64,000 nt of DNA, from contig CAVQOL010000003.1 of assembly GCA_963714415.1 (NCBI GenBank), positions 372,001-436,000 of the forward strand. Direction: 5' to 3'. Origin of the DNA: JAGXRK01 sp963714415. GTDB taxonomy: Bacteria > Bacteroidota > Ignavibacteria > Ignavibacteriales > Ignavibacteriaceae. The position numbers and the translations under genes were made by a program. This document shows positions 7,358-16,944 of the stretch, piece by piece. Below the pieces are notes generated by a model. It did not search any database, was not told the DNA's origin, and worked only from the letters and a program-made list of their open reading frames with translations. Position 1 is the first letter of the stretch. Every line of letters begins with the position of its first letter.

Positions 7358-8812
7358 ATGACAGTAAATGAAATAGAATTAATTAAGATAAGGGAAAACC
7401 TCTGGGAAATTCCAAAGACAGGATCAATGCGAGTTCCCGGAAGAATTTATATTTCTCAGGAGATGATTGAAAAATCTCTGAAGGATGATGAAGCACTTAA
7501 ACAGGTAGTTAATGTTGCGCATCTTCCCGGAATTGAAAAATACAGTCTTGCAATGCCTGATATACATTGGGGATACGGGTTTCCAATCGGCGGTGTTGCA
7601 GCAACAAATCTTGAAGAAGGTGTAATTTCTCCCGGCGGTGTTGGCTATGATATTAACTGCGGAGTAAGACTTGCAGTAACTTCTTTAGAATATGAAAACA
7701 TAAAATCAAAAATAGGAAACCTTATTTCAAAGCTATTTGAAAATGTTCCTACAGGTGTTGGTTCAAGCGGAGCAATTAAAAAATTAACAAACAAAGATTT
7801 GAAGCAAGTCCTTGAAAAAGGTTCCGTTTGGGCTTTGGAAAATGGTTTCGGCAGTCCATCGGATATAGAATTTACTGAAGAAAGTGGAACGCTTCGGAAT
7901 GCAGATTTTAATTCCGTAAGTCAGCGTGCTCTTGAACGCGGAGCTGATCAGGTTGGAACACTCGGTTCCGGCAACCACTTTCTTGAAATAGATGTTGTTG
8001 AAGAAATTTATGATGCTAACGCTGCTGAAGTATTCGGAATGTTTATCGGTCAGGTTGTTGTTCTAATTCATACTGGCTCACGAGGATTGGGTTATCAGGT
8101 ATGCGATGATTACCTGAAAGTTTTATTAAATGCCAGTTCTAAATACGGATTTAAACTGCCGGATAAACAATTAGCTTGTGCTCCAATCAATTCACGTGAA
8201 GGACAAGATTACCTTGCCGCCATGCAATCGGCTGCAAACTTTGCATGGAATAACCGTCAGGTAATAATGCATCTTGCCAAAAAAAGTCTCCTTGAAACTT
8301 TTAATATGACAGAATCAGAACTTGGTTTCAGATTAGTTTATGATGTTTGCCATAACATTGCAAAAATTGAAAAACATAAAATTGATGATCAGGTAAAAGA
8401 AGTTTGTGTTCACAGAAAAGGAGCAACAAGAGCTTTTCCTCCGGGCAGTGAACAAATTCCTTCTAAGTATAAGAAAGTTGGTCAGCCGGTTTTAATTCCC
8501 GGCGATATGGGAAGATATTCTTATGTTGCAGTCGGAACTGAAAAAGCCATGGAAGAAACTTTCGGAAGCTCATGTCACGGTGCTGGAAGAAATCTAAGCA
8601 GAACAAAAGCCTTAAAGAGTGCTAAGGGCAGAGATCTTATTAAAGAACTTAAGGATAAGGGAATTATTGTTCAGGCAAAAGGATACAAAACTATTGCCGA
8701 AGAAATGCCCGGCGCATACAAAGACGTTGCTGATGTTGTTGATGTGATGCATAATGAAGGGATTACTAAAAAAGTCGCTAAGATCAGACCGGTAGGCGTT
8801 ATTAAAGGTTAA
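7358..8812 (+). CDS. rtcB: RtcB 3'-phosphate RNA ligase (tRNA-splicing ligase family)
   Basis: RtcB joins RNA 2',3'-cyclic phosphate or 3'-phosphate ends to 5'-OH ends using GTP and Mn2+. The product is 484 residues, the long form shared with archaea. All metal and catalytic landmarks are present: YDINCGVR (Cys at about 101), GTLGSGNHFLE, HTGSRGLGYQ, VYDVCHNIAKIE, and SSCHGAGR with the His that carries GMP. I chose the ATG at 7358, seven bases after AAGAAG; the ATG at 7352 is too close to it. Pairing with archease suggests RNA repair or tRNA healing rather than intron splicing. The only tRNA-related damage source nearby is the GIY-YIG gene 4 kb away, and a link is speculation. Confidence 0.95.
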   Translation: MTVNEIELIKIRENLWEIPKTGSMRVPGRIYISQEMIEKSLKDDEALKQVVNVAHLPGIEKYSLAMPDIHWGYGFPIGGVAATNLEEGVISPGGVGYDINCGVRLAVTSLEYENIKSKIGNLISKLFENVPTGVGSSGAIKKLTNKDLKQVLEKGSVWALENGFGSPSDIEFTEESGTLRNADFNSVSQRALERGADQVGTLGSGNHFLEIDVVEEIYDANAAEVFGMFIGQVVVLIHTGSRGLGYQVCDDYLKVLLNASSKYGFKLPDKQLACAPINSREGQDYLAAMQSAANFAWNNRQVIMHLAKKSLLETFNMTESELGFRLVYDVCHNIAKIEKHKIDDQVKEVCVHRKGATRAFPPGSEQIPSKYKKVGQPVLIPGDMGRYSYVAVGTEKAMEETFGSSCHGAGRNLSRTKALKSAKGRDLIKELKDKGIIVQAKGYKTIAEEMPGAYKDVADVVDVMHNEGITKKVAKIRPVGVIKG

Positions 8813-8934
8813 GAGTAAGCAATTTGATGGAAGATGTATGATGAATAAGTCTACTGTTGTCCTTTGTCATTCACTATGAAATTGTTAAATAAAAAATAAA
8901 TTATATTTGCAGGACAATTTAACAGTTATACATT

Positions 8935-9576
8935 TTGATTTTGAATTTAAATTACAATCCACCTTTTATTATAAAAAAACTGTTCGGTGATTTCTACTGG
9001 ACAACATCCAACAACAAAATTCTTCTTACTTTTGATGATGGACCAACTGTCGAAGCAACAGATCTTATTCTTAAAAATCTGGATGAATTTAAGATAAAAG
9101 CTTTGTTCTTTTGCGTGGGACAGAATGTTGAAAAGAATCCTGAACTAGCTAATGAAATTATTAAGCAAGGACACTCACTCGGAAATCATAATTATAGACA
9201 TAGACAATTAATTAAACTTTCAAAACAGGAACAGATTAACGAAATCAAAAAGTGCAATGATGTTTTGATAAATACAACAGGAATAAAACCTACATTTTAT
9301 CGTCCACCGTATGGAAAATTTAATTTATCAACAAATAAGTTTCTTAAGAAATTTGAATTGAGAAATGTTATGTGGTCTCTGCTTACTTATGATTTTAAAA
9401 ACGATTTTAATTTGGTTAAATATTCAGTTGATAAGTATCTGAAATCAAATTCTATAATAGTATTGCACGATAGTATAAAATCGAAAGATATAGTTGCAGA
9501 TTCAATACACTACATCGCTGAACAAGTAGAAAGAAGAGGATTTTCTTTCGGAGAGCCTGCTGAATGCTTGAAATAA
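8935..9576 (+). CDS. Polysaccharide deacetylase (NodB domain)
   Basis: The protein has 213 residues. The NodB domain carries motif 1 TFDDGP (residues 32-37, catalytic base and metal Asp), motif 2 HSLGNHNYRH (metal His 85 and 89), motif 3 RPPYGK and the C-terminal IIVLHDS. These enzymes remove N- or O-acetyl groups from chitooligosaccharide, peptidoglycan or exopolysaccharide. There is no obvious signal peptide, only a short hydrophobic N-terminus, so the site of action is unclear. The TTG start is tentative. The next gene, a GT2 glycosyltransferase, starts inside its last codons, so a joint role in an amino-sugar polymer or glycolipid is likely. Confidence 0.85.
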   Translation: MILNLNYNPPFIIKKLFGDFYWTTSNNKILLTFDDGPTVEATDLILKNLDEFKIKALFFCVGQNVEKNPELANEIIKQGHSLGNHNYRHRQLIKLSKQEQINEIKKCNDVLINTTGIKPTFYRPPYGKFNLSTNKFLKKFELRNVMWSLLTYDFKNDFNLVKYSVDKYLKSNSIIVLHDSIKSKDIVADSIHYIAEQVERRGFSFGEPAECLK

Positions 9577-10659
9577 TTTTCATTATATCTGTCACAGGAT
9601 ATTTTATTATGTCTTTTATTTTCACCATTGGGGTGATGAAGAAATTTCCAAAGATAGCTGATGAATCAAAGCTTCCAACAGCAACAGTAATCGTTGCTGC
9701 CAGAAATGAAGAAGACAAAATATTAAGAACACTTCAATCGCTCGATAAACTTGAATATCCTGAAGGTAAACTTGAAATTCTATTGGTTGATGATCAATCG
9801 GAAGATTCAACCGGGAAAGATAATTGATAGTTTTATTAAAGATAAATCTCGTTTCAAAAAAATCACAACTGAAAAATATCATTCTAAACTAATAGGAAAG
9901 ACAAGAGCTTTAACCTATGCTTTAGATAAAGCGAACGGAGAAATAATTTTAACGACCGATGCGGATTGTGAAGTAAAACCAGAATGGGTTAAATCTGTAT
10001 GTTCTTATTATTTTGATGATGTCGGAATGGTAAGCGGATTTACAACCCAGGAAGCGAAAAATGGTTTCAGCGGTATGCAGGCTATTGATTTTATTTATCT
10101 GTTAACTGCTGGTTCAGGCACGGTGAATATTGGCATTCCAATCAGTTGCATTGGAAATAATATGAGCTATCGCAAAAAAGCTTATGAAGAAGTTGGTGGT
10201 TATGAGAAACTTCCATTTAGTGTTACTGAAGATTTTATTTTACTAAATGCTATAAAAAAACTTAAGAAGTATAAAATACTTTTTCCGTTAGAAGAAAAAG
10301 CTTTGATAACTTCTTTACCTTGTAAAACCTGGAAGAGTCTGCTAAGGCAAAAAAAGAGGTGGGGAGTTGGTGGATTAGGAGTACCATTTATCGGCTTCAT
10401 AATAATGGTGTTTGGTTTTCTAAGTAATCTGTTTGTATTGCTTACTCCTTTCTTTTTCTCACCTGTCTGGTTATATTTAGCAGTCTTCAAAATAGCAATT
10501 GATTTTTTTGTTTTACTGCCAGTTCACAGGCAATTGAAGATCACTAAAAATCTTAAATACTTCATTCAATATCAGCTTTATTATTTGATTTACGTTATTG
10601 CTTTACCATTCATAGTTCTGCCAAACAAAAAAGTAATCTGGAAAGGCAGAGAGTATTAA
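9564..10659 (+). CDS. Membrane GT2 glycosyltransferase (one frameshift)
   Basis: The joined product is about 365 residues. An N-terminal membrane helix is followed by a GT2 domain (TVIVAARNEEDKILRTLQSL, LLVDDQSEDSTG, TTDADCEV with the DxD metal site, EDFILLNA with the general base, and RQKKRWGVGG, the QxxRW motif). Three to four C-terminal helices end at KGREY. QxxRW marks processive or chitin/hyaluronan-synthase-like enzymes. The frame breaks at 9812-9818, where one base too many in ACCGGGAAAG separates DSTG from KIIDSF. The start overlaps the deacetylase gene by 13 bases. Together they resemble a poly-N-acetylglucosamine-like or glycolipid system. Confidence 0.82.
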
Positions 10660-11655
10660 ATGTTATTACTCTGCAATTATTATCTCACTTATAAATGTAA
10701 TGCTTTTTGTGAGTTCTGCCATTTCGGTGATCACAGTATGTTTAAAGATGCACCTTTTGCTAAACTGGAAGATTTCAAATCTAATGTTAAGCAGTTAGCT
10801 GAGATAGGCGTTAAGTTTATTGATCTCACCGGTGGCGAACCTCTTCTACATAAAGAGATCCATCTGATGGCAGAGTATGCAAAAAGTTTTAATATGCAAA
10901 CCAGCATAACATCAAACGGATTGCTTTATCACAAGTTTGCTGAAAAGCTTGCAGGTATAATTAATCTTCTGCATTTCTCTCTCGATTCACCCGATGAAGA
11001 AGAACACAACAGAATTAGAAAAGTTGATTGTTATAAAAGTGTTTTCGAAAGTATTAAGATTGCAAAATCTTTAGGTGAATTCCCTGACATCCATTTTACA
11101 GTTACAAATGAAACTTATAAAAAGCTGCCGGGAATGCATGAAATTGCGCAGAAGCACGATCTGGTGTTATTGGTAAATCCGGTTTTTTCTTACTTTGGAA
11201 ATCCGGGATTAACTCCGGAAGCAGTTGATTATATTGATGAATACTGTGACGGCAAAATGGATATTTATCTGAACAAAGGTTTTATGAAGTTAAGAAGAGA
11301 TGGGGGAAATGATATTAACAATACTTCTTGTAAAGCTGTATCAAGAGTTGTGGTGATCTCTCCATACAATGAAATAATTCTTCCTTGCTATCATTTTGGG
11401 AATGAAAGAATTCCAATTGATCAACCGATAAAAGATATTCGTAACTCAGAAAAATTTAAGTACTACAAACAGATGGAAGGCAGATTTGATTTCTGTCAGG
11501 GCTGCACAGTTAATTGTTATTTCGAACCATCATTTGCTTTTCCTACAAATCTTTATGCGATATCAAGTTTAACTTCAAAATTTAAATACAGTTATAACAA
11601 GCTTATAAAACAGAAAATTCGTAAGCTGAAAATCTCAAACTCTACGGAAAAATAA
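10660..11655 (+). CDS. Radical SAM protein with C-terminal auxiliary cluster
   Basis: The protein has 331 residues. CNAFCEFC near the N-terminus is the CxxxCxxC site for the 4Fe-4S cluster that binds S-adenosylmethionine, and DLTGGEPLL is the GGEP motif. The C-terminal Cys residues (TSCKAVSR, LPCYHFG, DFCQGCTVNC) look like a SPASM-type second cluster. The substrate cannot be predicted; related enzymes modify peptides, sugars or lipids. The ATG directly follows the GT2 stop codon, so it is translated from the same operon as the deacetylase, glycosyltransferase and DUF1207-like gene. The last 20 residues are Lys-rich. Confidence 0.82.
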   Translation: MLLLCNYYLTYKCNAFCEFCHFGDHSMFKDAPFAKLEDFKSNVKQLAEIGVKFIDLTGGEPLLHKEIHLMAEYAKSFNMQTSITSNGLLYHKFAEKLAGIINLLHFSLDSPDEEEHNRIRKVDCYKSVFESIKIAKSLGEFPDIHFTVTNETYKKLPGMHEIAQKHDLVLLVNPVFSYFGNPGLTPEAVDYIDEYCDGKMDIYLNKGFMKLRRDGGNDINNTSCKAVSRVVVISPYNEIILPCYHFGNERIPIDQPIKDIRNSEKFKYYKQMEGRFDFCQGCTVNCYFEPSFAFPTNLYAISSLTSKFKYSYNKLIKQKIRKLKISNSTEK

Positions 11656-12474
11656 TGCATAAAATTAGCGTGATATTATTACTTATTTCTTCAATATCAT
11701 TTTCTCAGCAAACGACGAATTGGTTTCCATCTGAACTTAACATTCAGCCATTTACTGCAAATTTTATTGAACCGAAAGCCGGATTTGTATTCGGACTTGA
11801 TGAAAACAAAATTCGTTTGGATGTTGGAACTTCTCAGGATATTGTTCACTTAATTGACAATGACTTTACAATTTCTTTTGGTGCTGATCTTTTTACATAT
11901 ACAAGATTAAGAAGTACAAATGACTTTAAGTTTCCTGTAGAAACGATTGATTATTTATTCGGAATAAATGCAGGTTATAAAAAAATATTATGTGAAAATG
12001 AAATAGGTTTAAGATTCAGATTCAGCCATATCAGCGCCCATTTGGTTGATGGACAGTACGATGAACAAGAATCAGAATGGCGGGATGGTAGAAATCCTTT
12101 TGTGTTCAGTAAAGAGTTTGTTGAAATATTTCCTTATTACAGGATTAATAGTTTTAGATTTTATGCCGGGTTAACTTATATATTTCACATAATTCCGGAG
12201 AATATTAAAAAAGGTATTTATCAGGTTGGTTTTGATTACTATGCACTGCCAATAGCAACCGATTTATTTACTCCATTTGTTGCTTACGATTTTAAATTAA
12301 ACGGAATTGAAACATACTTGGAAATAATATTATTACTGCTGGAGTTAAATTCGGTAAGTGGAATAAAAAAGGATTTAGTATTCATTTTACTTATATATCT
12401 GGCAAAAGTGTTCATGGTGAATATTATGATCTTAGTGAAAATTATACAAACATAGGCTTCAATCTGGATTTATA
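11655..12474 (+). CDS. DUF1207-like outer-membrane barrel protein (one frameshift)
   Basis: A signal peptide (MHKISVILLLISSISFSQ) precedes a beta-rich protein. Its opening (WFPSELNIQPFTANFIEPKAGF) and alternating-residue strands resemble the DUF1207 family of predicted outer-membrane proteins. The frame breaks near 12318; after correction the C-terminus reads NNIITAGVKFGKWNKKGFSI, HFTYISGKSVHGEYYDLSEN, YTNIGFNLDL and stop at 12474. The terminal aromatic/Leu beta-strand is what an outer-membrane barrel needs. It overlaps the radical SAM gene stop and directly precedes the M50 protease gene. The exact function is unknown. Confidence 0.7.
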
Positions 12475-13485
12475 ATGTCTGAAGTTAATTACGTTTTTAC
12501 AACGACTTCGAAAAAATTAAGAAATAAAAAGATCAAAAGTTATTTTATCCATATCGGATTATTTATTATAACTTTTATCACAACTACTTTAGCAGGAGTT
12601 GAGTGGACGACTGGAAGATCCGGTCCTTTTGAACTATCAACAATAATTGAGAAAGGATTGCCATACTCAATAAGTATAATGCTTATAATTACTTTTCATG
12701 AATTTGGTCATTATTTCGCTGCAAAATTTCATAAAGTAAGATCTACCTTGCCATTTTATATTCCATTCCCGCCGATACCAATATTTATAAACTTTGGAAC
12801 ACTTGGTGCGGTTATAAAAACTAAGTCACCGATCTATACGAAGAAGGCAATGTTTGATATTGGTGTCGCAGGTCCAATCGCTGGATTTATGGTTAGTGTT
12901 GCTTTACTTATTTATGGATTCTTACACGTTCCGGGGATTGAATATTTACTTAACATTCATCCTGATTATTTTTCAGATGAATATGGTAAAACCGGTCTTC
13001 ATTTAGTATTCGGAGATTCTATATTATTTTTACTGTTTAAAGAAATCTTTGTAAGCAAGGAAATTTTCTTTCCACCTATGAGTGAGATTTATCATTATCC
13101 TTACTTAACTGCAGGATGGTTTGGATTATTTGTTACTTCAATGAATATGATTCCTGTTGGTCAATTAGATGGAGGACATATCGCATATACAATGTTTGGA
13201 GATAGAAAACACTATAACCTTTCCGTTGTTAGTTTTATTGCTTTGTTTGTATTGGGTATTACCGGTATTATTGAAGCAACGCTTGAGATGAGTATTGGTT
13301 TTGGATGGTCTGGTTGGTTATTTTGGGCGCTAATATTATACTTTGTAATTAAATTGAAACATCCGCCAGTTATGGATACAACTCCATTGGATAAAAAAAG
13401 GATGATGGTTGGTTATATAAGTTTTACAATTTTTATTTTAAGTTTTTCTCCTGCTCCAATTGTTCTAAATTTCCTGGGTCAATAA
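12475..13485 (+). CDS. Site-2-protease-like membrane zinc peptidase (M50)
   Basis: The protein has 336 residues and six or more membrane segments. HEFGH (residues 75-79) is the zinc-binding HExxH in a membrane helix, and NMIPVGQLDGGH supplies the third ligand Asp of the LDG motif. M50 enzymes cut substrates within the membrane, usually to release regulators. No PDZ domain is visible, unlike RseP. Its ATG follows the DUF1207-like stop with no gap, so it is the last gene of the NodB-GT2-radical SAM operon. A role in processing an anti-sigma factor or lipoprotein is possible but not shown. Confidence 0.85.
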   Translation: MSEVNYVFTTTSKKLRNKKIKSYFIHIGLFIITFITTTLAGVEWTTGRSGPFELSTIIEKGLPYSISIMLIITFHEFGHYFAAKFHKVRSTLPFYIPFPPIPIFINFGTLGAVIKTKSPIYTKKAMFDIGVAGPIAGFMVSVALLIYGFLHVPGIEYLLNIHPDYFSDEYGKTGLHLVFGDSILFLLFKEIFVSKEIFFPPMSEIYHYPYLTAGWFGLFVTSMNMIPVGQLDGGHIAYTMFGDRKHYNLSVVSFIALFVLGITGIIEATLEMSIGFGWSGWLFWALILYFVIKLKHPPVMDTTPLDKKRMMVGYISFTIFILSFSPAPIVLNFLGQ

Positions 13486-13538
13486 TATTTACCTTATTTT
13501 TACCTTGTAGCAGTTAGGATGTAATTAAATATTTCAAT

Positions 13539-14336
13539 ATGAAAAAAGCAGTTATTATTATTTTCTTATCGTCTCTGATCTTTACTTCCTGCGAAAAAGA
13601 TTATTCTGGAATTGTTGATCCCTCCATTAATGAATTCCAGGTTATTAGCGTTTCACCTTCGGGTAATGTTTTATTTAATGCTATTGATTCATTGATTACA
13701 ATAAAAATTAATTTTACTCAAACAAGTACTGTTGGTGAAGTCAGTTGTGATATTTATTCATCAGATAACAACCGATTGAATTCCTCGCGAATTATTCTTT
13801 ATGATAATGGTAACCTTGATTTCGGTGATGATGTTGCAAATGATAACAGTTTTGCTAATAAATTTCCCTTAAGTTCAGCTTATCCTATTGGAAATTATAC
13901 AATCCGATATTACATAACAATTAATTCAGGTGACTTTAAACAAATAGCGCAAAGCAATTTTGTTTATGATAATGGGCAGACAAATGTAGCACCAGTGATT
14001 TCAGATGCAGTTGTTGATCCTGATACAGTGGTAGTAACCGGTCCTACTTTAATTTTCTGTTCGGTTAAAGCTGATGATCCCAATGGCTTAAATGATATTG
14101 AATCAACTTATTTTATTGTTTTTAGACCGGATGGAACTACAAGTGGGAGTCAAACTCAGTTATTCGATGACGGCAGTTCACAAAACGGCGATTTAATTGC
14201 TGGAGATGGAACATTTTCCAGACTAATACAAGTTGATCAAAATAATCAAAAGGGCCTATACCGATTTGAATTTCGTGCGCGTGACAGAGGCGGCTTACAA
14301 AGTAATATTATTAACTACAGTGTGCTGATCCAATGA
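13539..14336 (+). CDS. Predicted surface or periplasmic lipoprotein with Ig-like repeats
   Basis: The N-terminus MKKAVIIIFLSSLIFTSCEKD is a lipoprotein signal, with the lipobox ending FTSC. The mature 248 residues look like two beta-sandwich domains: one around residues 30-150 (NFVYDNGQTN at its end) and one around 155-265 (NVAPVISDAVVDPDTVVVTG). Both carry a similar 'DDGSSQNGDLIAGDGTFS' or 'DNGNLDFGDDVANDNSFAN' acidic loop, which suggests a tandem duplication. No enzyme motif is seen. The stop overlaps the start of the next gene by four bases, so it is co-expressed with a T9SS-type secreted protein. Confidence 0.6.
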   Translation: MKKAVIIIFLSSLIFTSCEKDYSGIVDPSINEFQVISVSPSGNVLFNAIDSLITIKINFTQTSTVGEVSCDIYSSDNNRLNSSRIILYDNGNLDFGDDVANDNSFANKFPLSSAYPIGNYTIRYYITINSGDFKQIAQSNFVYDNGQTNVAPVISDAVVDPDTVVVTGPTLIFCSVKADDPNGLNDIESTYFIVFRPDGTTSGSQTQLFDDGSSQNGDLIAGDGTFSRLIQVDQNNQKGLYRFEFRARDRGGLQSNIINYSVLIQ

Positions 14337-15892
14337 GATTTTACATTTTTTTATTCTTTGGTTTTATTCTTTCCTTAGATAGTTTTGCTCAGTTTTCTCC
14401 TGATAATTACTATCTGTTAGTAGAGAATAAATCATTTTCAAAATCAAGTTCACTAAATCCAACAAGCAATACTATTACAGATATAATTACAATTGGTGAT
14501 ACCGTATGGATTGGTACAAGCCGTGGCGTAAGCCTATCAACTGACCGAGGTGAAAATTGGACTAACTTTTATGGTAATCCGCAATTCGGTACAGATAATG
14601 TTTCTGCAATCGGATATGACAATGGAATATTTTGGGCAGCAACTGCAACTACAATTGAAGGTCGAGGTGGAACAAAGTTTACCACAAGGAACCGGATTAA
14701 AATACACTTCAAACAACGGAGTAACATGGACTTCAATTCCACAGCCAGCTTGATAGCAACTGATACAATGGTCAATTATGGAATTAATATATTACGGGCT
14801 TTACCGGTTACTGTTAGCGAATTCAAAATTTGACTTATGATATAGCATTTACTCCTGGTACTAATGTGGATTACATCTTTTGCGGCGGGATTAAGAAAAA
14901 GTACTGATATGGGACAAACATGGCACCGTGTGGTTCTTCCACCGGATTATCTTAATTCGATTTCACCTAGATGATACTTTAGATTTTTGTCTTTCACCAG
15001 TAGCAGGAAATTTTTGTTCTGTCGGAAATTTAAATCATCGTGTTTTTTCAGTTATATCCATCTGATGATACTACTTATATGTTGGGACTGCAGACGGAAT
15101 TAACAAATCAACTGACGACGGAATAAGTTGGATTAAATTCAATGCTCAAAATCAATCACGAACCAATAGGTGGAAACTTTATTACAGCACTGGTTATAGT
15201 CAGTTGGCAAACTATTTATGGGCATCAACATGGAAAGCAGAAGCTCCGTGAGAATTTTATGGTGTTAGCTTCTCAACTGATGGAGGTGAAACTTGGAGTA
15301 CAACTTTTTAAGGATGAAAGACCGCATAACTTTGGGTTCAAATTAGGTCAGGTTATGGTTGCAACTGATAACGGAGTTTTTAGATCGAGTGATATTGGTA
15401 AAACCTGGATTTTACCAGGCTCTATTTACGATCCTGTCTCAAATACTTCTATTACTACGAGTGAATTTTTTAGTGCCGCATCGCAGGGACAGGATGTGTG
15501 GATTGGTTCAGGATGATGGTCTTGCAAGATTACGTGAAAACGGTTTCTGGCAGGGAACATGGAAAATATTTATTGCTTCATCTCCTTTAACTTCTGATGA
15601 TGATACTTATTGTTTTCCCAACCCCTTTTCACCAAGGCTGGAGCGATTAAAAATTAAATACAGTACAGGTGGAAAAGAGTCTAAAGTTACAATCAGAGTT
15701 TATGATTTTGGAATGAACTATGTCTCAACAGTTATACAAAATGCTTCGCGTAATAAAACCATAGAAGGTACGCCAGATTATTGGGATGGACGTGATGCTA
15801 ACGGGAGCTTCGTTACAAATGGTGTTTATTTTTATCGTGTGGAAGTTGAAGGAAAAGATCCTGTTTATGGAAAAATATTAGTGCTACAGTAA
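14333..15892 (+). pseudogene. T9SS-type secreted protein with BNR/propeller repeats, heavily frameshifted
   Basis: Reading across frames gives about 515 residues. There is a signal peptide (MRFYIFLFFGFILSLDSFAQ), then sialidase-like beta-propeller repeats with 'STDRGENWTNF', 'TSNNGVTWTSI', 'KSTDDGISWIKF', 'STDGGETWSTT' and 'RSSDIGKTWIL'. An FlgD/sorting-type C-terminus follows (CFPNPFSPR, then DYWDGRDANGSFVTNGVYFYRVEVEGK). At least six single-base breaks fall between 14650 and 15520, the densest damage in the window, while the encoded repeats remain easy to read. The family is typically exported and binds or displays other proteins; its ligand is unknown. It lies just before two PorV-like genes. 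Confidence 0.72.
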
Positions 15893-15900
15893 GAGGTTTA

Positions 15901-16902
15901 ATGAAGATTTTAATATCAATATTGATTTTAATTAGTTCGACAGTTATTAATGCTCAACCTGCATTTAGTGAGATAGCAGTAAAACCCGGCTCATTTAGTC
16001 GAATAGGTTTTGGTGCACGTGGAATTGGTATGGGTAATGCAATGAGTGCAGTTATTGAAGGTAATCTTGTCTCTTATTATAATCCTGCAATCACAGTTTT
16101 TCAAAAAGATAATTCCTTTCAGACATCTTATACATTTCTATCGTTAGACAGGGCATTAAACTTCTTAAACTTCACAAGAAGATTTGATTTCTATTCATCA
16201 AGAGATACATCAACTGTTAATAGAAAGCCTTCATCAACTGCCGGTGTAAGCATTGGAATAATAAATTCCGGTGTTGGAAAAATTGACGGAAGGGATAACA
16301 ACGGTTTAAAGACTGAAGAACTTTCAACTTCGGAAAATCAATTTTTTTTGAGTGTCGCAAACAAATTTTCCGAACGATTATCAATCGGTCTTTCTGTTAA
16401 AATGTATTACTATAAATTATATGAAGATATTACTTCAACAGGAATCGGACTTGACATTGGTGCTCTTTACAGAATAAGTGAGGAATGGAATGTTGCTCTA
16501 ATGTTAGTAGATATTAACAGTAAATATAAGTGGGACACTGCTCCTGTCTATGAAAGAGATGGAATAATCACCAAAGATAATTTTCCATTATTGAAAAAAA
16601 TAGGCTTTAGTTATACCAGGAGAGATTTAGGTTTTATAGCTGGTTTTGAATTAGAGAACAGTAATGCCGGTACTAACATTATCAGATTTGGTGCTGAGTA
16701 CAATATTTACGATGCACTATTCCTGAGGGCAGGATTGGATCAATTCAATTTAAGCAATCAAGATTGGGCTGCAAAACCATCTGCAGGTTTTTCATATTTT
16801 AAACAAATTGATGGAATTATTGTAGGTGTTAATTACGCTTTTCAATTAGAGCAATATTCATCTTCAGACAGGCATATTGCGGGAGTGAATATTAATTTTT
16901 AA
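15901..16902 (+). CDS. PorV/PorQ-family outer-membrane barrel protein
   Basis: The protein has 333 residues with a signal peptide (MKILISILILISSTVINAQ). The opening FSRIGFGARGIGMGNAMSAV and NLVSYYNPA are the FadL/PorV-like hatch motif 'GARxxGMGxAxxA...YNPA'. Amphipathic strands follow, and it ends in a phenylalanine (GVNINF), as barrel proteins do. PorV proteins shuttle T9SS cargo to the attachment complex. Family membership is clear, but whether this one does that is inferred from its place behind a T9SS-type gene, eight bases after that gene's stop. Confidence 0.8.
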   Translation: MKILISILILISSTVINAQPAFSEIAVKPGSFSRIGFGARGIGMGNAMSAVIEGNLVSYYNPAITVFQKDNSFQTSYTFLSLDRALNFLNFTRRFDFYSSRDTSTVNRKPSSTAGVSIGIINSGVGKIDGRDNNGLKTEELSTSENQFFLSVANKFSERLSIGLSVKMYYYKLYEDITSTGIGLDIGALYRISEEWNVALMLVDINSKYKWDTAPVYERDGIITKDNFPLLKKIGFSYTRRDLGFIAGFELENSNAGTNIIRFGAEYNIYDALFLRAGLDQFNLSNQDWAAKPSAGFSYFKQIDGIIVGVNYAFQLEQYSSSDRHIAGVNINF

Positions 16903-16944
16903 TCGTAATAGCAAAACAATGTATCAATGAAATAATTTAACAAT

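Noticed and set aside
9622..9882. Minus-strand frames opposite the GT2 gene.
   Set aside because: No family features, and the plus strand carries clear GT2 motifs over the same bases.
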